Shown here: positions 1-7,065 of the stretch, in pieces
Numbering within the stretch: the stretch's first letter is position 1
How the letters are laid out: each line of letters opens with the position of its first letter
Position numbers and translations under genes: made by a program
Assembly: GCF_022844445.1 (NCBI RefSeq)
Contig: NZ_JALHLS010000008.1
Coordinates: 103,571-167,570 of the forward strand
Reading direction: 5' to 3'
DNA length: 64,000 nt
DNA from: Hyphomonas sp.
GTDB taxonomy: Bacteria > Pseudomonadota > Alphaproteobacteria > Caulobacterales > Hyphomonadaceae
Notes under the pieces: model-generated
Database searches by the model: none
Told to the model about the DNA's origin: nothing
What the model saw: the letters and a program-made list of their open reading frames with translations, nothing else

Positions 1-1415
1 GAATCGAGGAAGGCACGGTCGTGGCTGACGAGGATCAGCGTGCCCTCATAGGCCAGTAGCATGTCTTCCAGCAGTTCCAGTGTCTGCATGTCGAGATCGT
101 TGGTCGGCTCGTCCATCACCAGCAAGTTCGAGGTCTGCGCAAGGCCGATGGCCAGGGCGAGACGGTTGCGCTCGCCGCCCGAGAGCGCGCCGACCGGCTG
201 GCGCAGCTGTTCCGGGCGGAACAGGAAATCCTTTGCATAGGCCGCAATGTGGCGCTGGTGGCCCTGTACGTTGATCGAGTCCCCGCCCATCGGGGCGAGC
301 GCTTCCCACATCGTGTCGGTCGCTTTCAGGGTGTCGCGCGTCTGGTCCTGATAGGTCACCTGCAGCGTCTTCGAATGCGTCACTGTTCCGGCATCCGGCG
401 CGATCTCGCCGAGCAGCAGGCGCACAAGCGTCGTTTTGCCCGCGCCATTCGGGCCGATGATGCCGATCCGGTCGCCCCGCAGGATGCGCAGGTCGAGATC
501 GTTCGCGATCACCAGTGGGCCGTCGGCGGTCTGGAAGGTCTTTGACAGCCCCTTCGCCTCGATCACCTTCTTGCTCATGGCGCCGCCGGCATCGGCGCTG
601 AACTCGGCCAGCGACTTGCGGTCGTTCAGCGCGCTGCGCATCTGCGCATGGTCAACCTTCATCTGCCGCAGGCGGGCAAGGCGGCCCTGGTTGCGCTTCC
701 GGCGCGCCGTCACCCCGCGCGCCAGCCAGTGCTGTTCGTCCTTCAGCTGCGTCGTCATCCGGCGCAGCTGGCGCTCGTCCTCTTCCTCGATCTGCTCCGC
801 CCACTGATCGAATTTTACATAGCCTTCGGGGCTCTTCAGAACCTTGCCCTGGCGCAGCCACAGCGTGTTGGTTGACACTGTCTCGAGGAAGCGCCGGTCG
901 TGGCTCACCACGAGTACGACGCCGTTGAACGCCTTCAGTCGTCCTTCGAGATACTCGATCATCGGGACGTCGAGATGGTTCGTCGGCTCGTCGAGCAGCA
1001 GGATCGTCGGCTCTGCTGCAAAAGCCTTGGCGAGCGCCGCGCGGCGCTTCTGCCCGCCGGAGAGTTTCGCCGGATTGGCCTGCGGGTCGATGCCGAACTC
1101 CATGATCTCGGCCTCAGCCATGTAGGCACCGTCCAGGCCATCGGCGACATAATCCAGCACGGTCGCAAAGCCGGAAAGATCCGGCTCCTGCGGCACGGTC
1201 GCGTAGGTGATGCCGGGCTGGCGCCAGACCTCGCCGGAATCGGGCTCGATCACTTCAGAGATGATCTTCATCAGGGTCGACTTGCCGGCCCCGTTGCGGC
1301 CGACCAGCGCGGCGCGCTCGCCCTTGGACAGGGAGAGCGTGACGCCCTCGAACAGCGGGCCGCTGCCGAAGGTGAGGCGCACATCGGTGAGGGAAATCAG
1401 GGGAGGGAGGGCCAT
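1..1415 (-). CDS. uup: ABC-F family ATPase, Uup-like (C-terminus outside window)
   Basis: Soluble ABC-F protein with two ATP-binding cassettes and no membrane segments; the family acts on ribosomes or DNA repair intermediates. About 471 codons are visible and the gene runs off the left edge. Walker A GRNGAGKS lies near residue 40, the first signature is LSGGQKRR and the first Walker B is LLLDEPTNHLD. An Arg/Lys-rich linker (ARGVTARRKRNQGRL) matches Uup. The second cassette has GPNGAGKT, LSGGERNR and VMDEPTNDLD. The start used is the ATG reading MALPPLISL, which resembles Uup N-termini. The usual C-terminal coiled-coil domain would lie outside the window, so the Uup assignment rests on the two cassettes and the linker. 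Confidence 0.88.
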   Translation of the reverse strand, partial: MALPPLISLTDVRLTFGSGPLFEGVTLSLSKGERAALVGRNGAGKSTLMKIISEVIEPDSGEVWRQPGITYATVPQEPDLSGFATVLDYVADGLDGAYMAEAEIMEFGIDPQANPAKLSGGQKRRAALAKAFAAEPTILLLDEPTNHLDVPMIEYLEGRLKAFNGVVLVVSHDRRFLETVSTNTLWLRQGKVLKSPEGYVKFDQWAEQIEEEDERQLRRMTTQLKDEQHWLARGVTARRKRNQGRLARLRQMKVDHAQMRSALNDRKSLAEFSADAGGAMSKKVIEAKGLSKTFQTADGPLVIANDLDLRILRGDRIGIIGPNGAGKTTLVRLLLGEIAPDAGTVTHSKTLQVTYQDQTRDTLKATDTMWEALAPMGGDSINVQGHQRHIAAYAKDFLFRPEQLRQPVGALSGGERNRLALAIGLAQTSNLLVMDEPTNDLDMQTLELLEDMLLAYEGTLILVSHDRAFLD

Positions 1416-1508
1416 GCCGGGGAGATAGCGGCTCAGGTGCTCGGGCGCTAGGGCTTGCCGCGAGGGGAAGGCTGGACGGGCTGCGGGGCGCTGCACAAAG
1501 TCCGTTCC

Positions 1509-1937
1509 ATGTCAGAACTTACTCCGCCCGAAGGCTACGTGCCACATTTCCGCAAATCCCGGTTCACCGATCCCTGGGAGCCGCTCTATTCGCGCACCGC
1601 CGCGCGCGAGGTCTCGATCGGCCTTTTGCTCGCCGAGGCGCACTGCAACTCGCGCGGCCTTGTGCATGGCGGGCTGATCGCCTCGCTGGCGGACAATGCG
1701 ATGGGCCTCTCCTGCGTTGCGGCGCTGAGCGGTGAGGCCCGCGCGCCGACCGGCGGTCTCGTCACCATCAGCCTGTCCACGGACTATCTCGGTAGCGCGC
1801 GCCTCGGCCAGTGGCTGGCGACGGACACTCATTTTGTGAAGACCGGCGGCTCGATCTGCTTTGCCGATTGCCTCGTGCGCGCTGATGGCGAGCCGGTCGC
1901 GCGGGCGAGCGCGACGTTCAAGGTGCTGTCGGCCTAG
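1509..1937 (+). CDS. PaaI/hotdog-fold thioesterase
   Basis: Small hotdog-fold acyl-CoA thioesterase of the PaaI/YdiI type (142 aa). The hotdog helix region reads NSRGLVHGGLIASLADNAMG, with the conserved HGG and the acidic residue of the LADNAMG segment, followed by strands around TISLSTDYL and FVKTGGSICFAD. The start is the ATG giving MSELTPPEGY; the frame also stays open upstream, but that extension is not protein-like. Its stop codon overlaps by four bases (CTAG) with the stop of the convergent rsuA gene. The substrate cannot be told from sequence; phenylacetyl-CoA-type or general acyl-CoA housekeeping are both possible. Confidence 0.85.
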   Translation: MSELTPPEGYVPHFRKSRFTDPWEPLYSRTAAREVSIGLLLAEAHCNSRGLVHGGLIASLADNAMGLSCVAALSGEARAPTGGLVTISLSTDYLGSARLGQWLATDTHFVKTGGSICFADCLVRADGEPVARASATFKVLSA

Positions 1938-2608
1938 CCCTTCAGAAGCGCCACTTCTTGCGCCGAGAGCAGCCGCCAGCTGCCTTCGGTGAGACCCTCC
2001 AGCGTGAGCGGGCCGAAAGCGGCGCGGTGCAGCGCCTCGACATGGTTGCCGGCCGCGGCAAACATCCGGCGCACCTGGTGGTACTTGCCCTCGGTCAGCG
2101 TCAGGCGCGCCGTGCGCTCGCCGGTCACGTCGAGTTCGCCCGGCAGGCAGGGCTTCTCCTCGCCGCGCAGCACCAGCGTGCCGGAGGCAAACAGCCCCGC
2201 CTCGTGGCCCTCCAGCGGGCGGGCGAGCGTTGCCTCATAGGTTTTCGGCAGATTCGATTTCGGCGAGATCAGCCTGTGCAGCAACGCGCCATCATCCGTG
2301 AACAGAATAAGCCCGGTCGTCTCCGCATCAAGCCGGCCGACGGAGGAGAGTTTCGGGTCACGCTTCTGGAAACGCGGCGGCAGCAGTTCGTAGACGAGGC
2401 GGCCCTGATCGGCATGCGAGCAGGTAAAGCCTGCCGGCTTGTTCAGCATAACCACCAGTCCGGGGGGAGGGTCCAGCGGCTCACCGTCGAAGCGGATGTC
2501 GGGCTCCCAGCCGGACACGCGCCCTCGCCGGATTGCGGCCTCCATCTCGCGGCGCGAGCCATAACCGAGCCCGGCGAGGTATTTGGCGAGCGCGCGCGTA
2601 TCCTTCAT
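1934..2608 (-). CDS. rsuA: 16S rRNA pseudouridine(516) synthase RsuA
   Basis: Pseudouridine synthase of the RsuA/RluB/E/F family (224 aa), predicted to isomerise U516 of 16S rRNA. An N-terminal S4 RNA-binding domain (KYLAGLGYGSRREMEAAI) is followed by the catalytic domain with LNKPAGFTCS, the catalytic-Asp motif GRLDAETTGL, and the C-terminal block GKYHQVRRMFAAAGNHVEAL. These blocks line up best with RsuA rather than RluB/E/F. The start is the ATG of MKDTRALAK. It overlaps the stop of the upstream methyltransferase gene as ATGA, indicating translational coupling of two rRNA-modifying enzymes. Confidence 0.9.
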   Translation of the reverse strand: MKDTRALAKYLAGLGYGSRREMEAAIRRGRVSGWEPDIRFDGEPLDPPPGLVVMLNKPAGFTCSHADQGRLVYELLPPRFQKRDPKLSSVGRLDAETTGLILFTDDGALLHRLISPKSNLPKTYEATLARPLEGHEAGLFASGTLVLRGEEKPCLPGELDVTGERTARLTLTEGKYHQVRRMFAAAGNHVEALHRAAFGPLTLEGLTEGSWRLLSAQEVALLKG

Positions 2609-3648
2609 TTCTGACGTTTCGGCCGTGCCGCGCGGATGATCTTGTAGCCTGCCTCGTCCTCCAGCATCTCGTGCTCCTTGAAGCAGGCGGCGAGTTCGGC
2701 TTCGTAGGGCAGATGGCGGTTGGCGACCAGCCACAGTGTACCGCCGGGCTTCAGCGTCTGCGCGGCAGCGCGGATGAAGCCCCGGCCCAGCGCCGAATTG
2801 TCGGCGCGCCCGGTGTGGAAGGGCGGGTTCATGACTACGAAATCATAAGTGGCCTTCGGCAGCTCGGTCAGCACATCGGCCCAGTGCGCCGTGAAGCGGC
2901 CTTCGAACTCCGCCAGCGTTTCGCGGATGCAGGCGATCGCACGGTATTCTGCCTCGTAGAGATCGATCCGCTCGATCCCGGCGCAATGGGTCAGCAGTTC
3001 CCGGCTGAGGAAGCCGTAGCCGCCCCCAAGGTCTGCACCGATGCCCTTGGTCACTTCCGGCACGCTGTCGGCTAAGAGTTCGCTGCCGGGGTCTACGCGG
3101 TCCCAGCTGAACAGGCCCGGCCGGCTGAACAGGCCCGGCTCGATCTCGCGGATCGCGTCCGCCTCGATCCATTCCTCCGCCAGCGGATGGTTCACGGCTG
3201 CGTCCGCCTTGCGCGCCCAGAAGGCGCGGCATTTGTGTTTCGACAGGCTGCCGGCCTCTCCGGAAATCTCAGCCAGCTGTTTCTCGCCGGTCTTGCCACC
3301 CAGTGTGTTTGGCAGGCTCGCCAGCACATAGCCGCCCTCGGGCGCGGCAAGCAGGGCGCGGGCATAGAGCGCGCGCGCTTGGTCGCGCTGGCGCGGCGGC
3401 ACCACGATGGTCAGCAGCGCGTCAGGCAGGTCCACCGAGTCCACCGGCAGCACGTTGAAACCTGCCGCCTTCAGCGCCGTATGGCTGGGCTTGAACGTCG
3501 TCCGGCAGACCAGCTGGTCCTTCGGCAACTGCATCAGCCAGTGGCCGGGCTCGGCATTCAGCACAAGGATCGGCCCGGTTCCGGGCAACGGAACGGCGCC
3601 GTCCTCAAGGGCCAGCAGCAGCGTATCAAAGACTAAAGGATCCATCAT
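2605..3648 (-). CDS. rsmC: RsmC/RlmG-type rRNA (guanine-N2) methyltransferase
   Basis: SAM-dependent class I methyltransferase of about 347 aa, close to the length of E. coli RsmC. It has the family's two-domain layout: a degenerate N-terminal methyltransferase-like half and a catalytic C-terminal half with the SAM-binding GADLGGGYGFLS and the MNPPFHTG motif typical of N2-guanine methyltransferases. It likely modifies G1207 of 16S rRNA, though RlmG (23S) cannot be excluded. The ATG giving MMDPLVFDTL is preferred; a GTG 48 bases upstream (3696) is in frame and possible. It is coupled to rsuA by an ATGA overlap. Confidence 0.82.
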   Translation of the reverse strand: MMDPLVFDTLLLALEDGAVPLPGTGPILVLNAEPGHWLMQLPKDQLVCRTTFKPSHTALKAAGFNVLPVDSVDLPDALLTIVVPPRQRDQARALYARALLAAPEGGYVLASLPNTLGGKTGEKQLAEISGEAGSLSKHKCRAFWARKADAAVNHPLAEEWIEADAIREIEPGLFSRPGLFSWDRVDPGSELLADSVPEVTKGIGADLGGGYGFLSRELLTHCAGIERIDLYEAEYRAIACIRETLAEFEGRFTAHWADVLTELPKATYDFVVMNPPFHTGRADNSALGRGFIRAAAQTLKPGGTLWLVANRHLPYEAELAACFKEHEMLEDEAGYKIIRAARPKRQK

Positions 3649-3749
3649 CCGCGCTGCGATAGCCGCCTGCGCCCCGGAAGGAAAGGCGTCTCGCACGGGC
3701 TGGTCCGCCTATTTACACTCGCGTCAGAAGGGAATACGTTTCCACCTCA

Positions 3750-4352
3750 ATGATACAACGCCTTCTCCCCTCGTTGGTGGCCGCCCTTCTGTTTGCGGCA
3801 CCGCAAGTATTCGCCGAGCCATCGGGCCGGGCCGAGATCCATGTCAACGTCACAGACAATTTTGGCACGCGCCAGTTCTGCGCCGGTGAAATGACCTATG
3901 CGCTGCCTGTGAACGCGAAGTCCACGTCGGTCATCGAGCAGTTCTATCCCGGCACGGACAACGGCTTTGCCTCGATCTACGCTACACCTGAACTGATCGT
4001 GAGGCGGGAAGGCACGACGTATGTCGGCGGTACCGCGCCGGACGCAACGCGCCTGTTTCGCCGCAAGTTCAAGGGCCAGAAACGGGGTGAATGCACCGCC
4101 GCCGATGTCGCCGTGTTCGAAGACCTTAAGCCAGGCAGCTATTATCTCGTGATCCCGGTCTTCTGGAAGCGCACCGATATTCCAACCCAGGTAAGAGAGA
4201 TTTCCCTGCGCGGCGGCGGGACGAACGAGATCTATGTCAGGATTCCGACCAACTATCGCGGCGGGACCTACTTCGTCCGTACCGAGATCACCGCCGGAGA
4301 GACAACCGAGTTCAATCTCGAAAACCAGATGGTCGATACCGCGCCGAACTAG
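3750..4352 (+). CDS. hypothetical secreted protein
   Basis: A 200-aa protein with a clear Sec signal peptide (MIQRLLPSLVAALLFAAPQVFA, cleavage near residue 22) and no further membrane segment, so probably periplasmic. It has two cysteines in the mature part (FCAGEM and GECTAAD), which could form a disulfide, and is otherwise rich in beta-strand-forming stretches such as YYLVIPVFW and EIYVRIPTNYRGG. I do not recognise the family. It is transcribed divergently from rsmC-rsuA, and its 3' end overlaps the decayed hydrolase on the other strand. Confidence 0.75.
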   Translation: MIQRLLPSLVAALLFAAPQVFAEPSGRAEIHVNVTDNFGTRQFCAGEMTYALPVNAKSTSVIEQFYPGTDNGFASIYATPELIVRREGTTYVGGTAPDATRLFRRKFKGQKRGECTAADVAVFEDLKPGSYYLVIPVFWKRTDIPTQVREISLRGGGTNEIYVRIPTNYRGGTYFVRTEITAGETTEFNLENQMVDTAPN

Positions 4353-4600
4353 CGGCAACCCTTCGCCCAATCTGCGCCCGATCGGCGACAGTGTTGATCA
4401 GGGCCTCGCGGCTCCATGAGAAGGAATGGTCGCCCGGTAGCATGACGGTCGTGGCGTTGATCGCTTCGATCGCCGCATTAGCCTCCATCAGCGGCCGGAT
4501 CATCTCGTCGCGCGAGCCGGGACCATTGTCCTGCGCGCCAATGATCAGCACGGACTTGCCGGCGAGCCTCCCGGTTTTGGTGCCGGTATCCCGGTTTTAC
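4312..4600 (-). pseudogene. C-terminal remnant of an alpha/beta hydrolase
   Basis: The minus strand encodes about 80 residues resembling the end of an alpha/beta hydrolase: KSVLIIGAQDNGPG (the strand carrying the acidic triad residue) and, about 50 residues on, MLPGDHSFSWSREAL with the catalytic-His signature. The frame is closed by a TAA just upstream (about 4600), and no nucleophile elbow or N-terminal fold precedes it. The tail overlaps the 3' end of the secreted-protein gene. I read it as a degraded gene, not a functional small ORF. Confidence 0.6.
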
Positions 4601-4617
4601 CGCGCCAGACAACGTCA

Positions 4618-4649
4618 AAGAAAAGCCCCGCCGGCGTGAACCGGCGGGG
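4618..4649 (-). terminator. Rho-independent terminator of the thiolase gene
   Basis: Perfect 9-bp stem CCCCGCCGG/CCGGCGGGG with a six-base loop. On the minus strand it is followed by CTTTTCTTT. It lies 27 bases beyond the thiolase stop codon. The other strand has a short T run, so weak bidirectional use is possible. Confidence 0.85.
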
Positions 4650-4675
4650 TTTGTTCGATGTCCCTCTGGGAAGGC

Positions 4676-5926
4676 TTAGGCGTCGAGGCGCTCGATGATG
4701 ATCGCTGGGGCCATGCCGCCGGCGGCGCACATGGTGACGAGGCCGTAGCGGCCACCCGAACGCTCGAGTTCGTCGAGCGCGGTGCCGATCAGGATCGAAC
4801 CGGTGGCGCCGATCGGGTGGCCGAGGGCCATCGCGCCGCCGTTGATGTTCACCTTGTCACGATCGAGTTTCAGGTCACGGATGAACTTCTCGGCAACGAC
4901 CGAGAAAGCCTCGTTGATTTCGTACACGTCGATGTCGGTCGTTTTCAGGCCAGCTTTCTCGAGCACTTTCTTGGCAGCGGCGACCGGTGCGTTCAGCATC
5001 AGGGTCGGGCAGTCGCCGATGTTCGCCGTGGCGACGATGCGGGCGCGCGGCTTCAGCCCATGTTTCTTCGCGTAGGCTTCCGAAGTGACGAGGATGGCCG
5101 CCGCGCCGTCCACAACGCCCGAGGAGTTACCGGCGTGGTGAACATGGTTCACCTTGCCTTCGATCTGCGGGTACTTGCGGGTCACCATGTTGCCATAGGT
5201 GTTGCCTTTGTCGTCGACCGGGATGTCCATATACATGTTGAACACGGTCTTCAGGCCGGCAAGGCTTTCCATCGTCGTCTGCGGACGCGGGAACTCTTCG
5301 TGGTCCAGCGCCAGTGTTCCGTCCACGTTGTAAACCGGCACGACCGATTTCTTGAAGCGGCCTTCGGCGATGGCGCGGGCGGCGCGCTGCTGGCTGACCA
5401 CGGCAAGGCGGTCAACGGCTTCGCGGTCGATGCCTTCCAGGGTGGCGATCGCATCGGCGCACACGCCTTGCTGCGATTGCGGATGCTTCTCGCGCAGGCG
5501 GGTGTTGCCGGCGTCCATTGTCGGCGGGTTTTTCGGATCAGCGGTCGAGGCCGTGTAGCTCATCATCTCGCAGCCGCCTGCGATGACGCAGTCTTCCATG
5601 CCGGACATGACCTGTGCGGCGGCGAGGGCGACCGTGGTGATGCCCGAGCCGCAGAAACGGTCGAGCGTCACGCCCGAGGCCTTGATGTCGAAGCCGGCGT
5701 CGAGGGCCGCCATGCGGCCCATGTCGGCGCCTTGCGCGCCGCGCTGGCTGGAGGTGCCCCAGATGATGTCGTCAACAGTGGCGGTATCGAGCTTGTTGCG
5801 ATCACGCAGCGCGCTCAGAACGGTCGCGGCGAGATGCTGCGGGTGCATGTGGGCGAGCGCGCCCTTGCCAACTTTGCCAATCCCGCGCGGCGTGCGGACG
5901 GCGTCAATAATATAGGCTTCGGCCAT
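4676..5926 (-). CDS. acetyl-CoA C-acyltransferase (thiolase)
   Basis: Thiolase of 416 aa, catalysing CoA-dependent cleavage or condensation of acyl-CoA and acetyl-CoA. All catalytic residues are present: nucleophilic Cys92 in DRFCGSG, His370 in GHPIGATG and Cys400 in MCAAGG, plus NEAFSVVAEKF. The start is the ATG of MAEAYIIDAVRTP, preceded by a good AAGGGAGA ribosome-binding site; longer frames upstream lack one. A strong terminator follows. It is monocistronic with no beta-oxidation partner adjacent, so a degradative (FadA-like) or biosynthetic (AtoB/PhaA-like) role cannot be decided. Confidence 0.92.
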   Translation of the reverse strand: MAEAYIIDAVRTPRGIGKVGKGALAHMHPQHLAATVLSALRDRNKLDTATVDDIIWGTSSQRGAQGADMGRMAALDAGFDIKASGVTLDRFCGSGITTVALAAAQVMSGMEDCVIAGGCEMMSYTASTADPKNPPTMDAGNTRLREKHPQSQQGVCADAIATLEGIDREAVDRLAVVSQQRAARAIAEGRFKKSVVPVYNVDGTLALDHEEFPRPQTTMESLAGLKTVFNMYMDIPVDDKGNTYGNMVTRKYPQIEGKVNHVHHAGNSSGVVDGAAAILVTSEAYAKKHGLKPRARIVATANIGDCPTLMLNAPVAAAKKVLEKAGLKTTDIDVYEINEAFSVVAEKFIRDLKLDRDKVNINGGAMALGHPIGATGSILIGTALDELERSGGRYGLVTMCAAGGMAPAIIIERLDA

Positions 5927-6105
5927 GATGAATCTCCCTTTGTGGACTGCCCATAGGCTAGAGGCGTCACTGAATTTTGCTTTACGCGAACGTAAGCGTA
6001 AGCGGAAGCCGTGACGCTGGGGCACCTGAAGGGGCTCTGTTGAATATGCCGCCCCTGTCCGTCCGTGGTAAACTGTGAGATAAATTCCTAACGGGAGACA
6101 CGCAC

Positions 6106-7065
6106 ATGGCGCAAAGCCGTGGACCCATCTTGAAACTGGCGCTGGCCCTGTTTGGCGCGGCCGCGCTGGGTATGCCTGCTCTTGGGGCAGAGCGTCTCGT
6201 GATCCCGTTCCAGATCAGCGATCTTGAACACATGCAGATCCCGTTGGAAATCAACGGCACGACGATCACCACGGGCGTGGTGGACACCGCCGCGACCTTT
6301 CCGATGATCGACGGGCGCACAGCTTTGCGCAGCGGCGTGACCGCTCCGGATGCTGCCACACCGCGCGTCAGCATCCTGGGCGTTAACGGCGTGAAGGACT
6401 ATCCCATTGTCCGCCTCGGCAGCGTGCGGTCCGGCAATGTGCGGCTCGATGCGTTCGAAGCAGCCTTCAGCCGCGATCTCGACATTCCGGGCTCGGCCGC
6501 CAACGTCCTGCCGGCTTCGGCCTTTCCGGGCGACATCCTCGAATTTGATTTTCGCGCCCGGAAGATTTCCGCCTATGACGGCCAGCCAGACAAGCCGGAG
6601 ACCGCGCTTTACGACATCGTGCCCTATGAGCTGGATGGCGGGCTGATGTATGTCACCATCCGAATCAATGGCCGCAAGGGCCGTGCGCTGATCGATACCG
6701 GCTCGAACCTGACCTATGTCAATTCCGTGTTCGCAGACCTTTCCGGCCTCAAGACCAATCCGGAGAAGACACAGCTCCTGCAGGGCGCCACCGGCGGCGA
6801 CCAGTCGCTGCGCGTGGCCACTGCGCGAAGGGTGCGCCTCGGGGACTTCAACTTCGGGAACGCGGACCTGTTCGTTTCCGATCCTGCGCTGTTCCGCCTG
6901 CTCGGCATCGACAAGGAGCCTGTCATGGTGATTGGACTGGACTTCTTGTCGGAGTTCCGTGTGCAGATCGACCGGCGCCGCAGCCGGATGGTGCTGAGCC
7001 TGCCGGACATCCCATTCGAGCAGTTCGGTGTCGAGCTGAACGCCCGTGATACGCGCCTGCGCTAG
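6106..7065 (+). CDS. retropepsin-like aspartic protease family protein
   Basis: Exported 319-aa protein: N-terminal signal (LALALFGAAALGMPALGA, cleavage near residue 28) followed by two tandem retropepsin-like repeats. The second carries a classic active-site triad IDTGSNLTYV (Asp197-Thr-Gly), whereas the first reads VVDTAATFPMID (Asp60-Thr-Ala), so the two half-sites are not equivalent. Hydrophobic-hydrophobic-Gly segments (VMVIGLDFL) support the fold. It is predicted to work in the periplasm as a single-chain aspartyl protease or peptide-binding relative; the substrate is unknown. Its stop shares CTAG with that of the convergent PEPC gene. Confidence 0.75.
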   Translation: MAQSRGPILKLALALFGAAALGMPALGAERLVIPFQISDLEHMQIPLEINGTTITTGVVDTAATFPMIDGRTALRSGVTAPDAATPRVSILGVNGVKDYPIVRLGSVRSGNVRLDAFEAAFSRDLDIPGSAANVLPASAFPGDILEFDFRARKISAYDGQPDKPETALYDIVPYELDGGLMYVTIRINGRKGRALIDTGSNLTYVNSVFADLSGLKTNPEKTQLLQGATGGDQSLRVATARRVRLGDFNFGNADLFVSDPALFRLLGIDKEPVMVIGLDFLSEFRVQIDRRRSRMVLSLPDIPFEQFGVELNARDTRLR

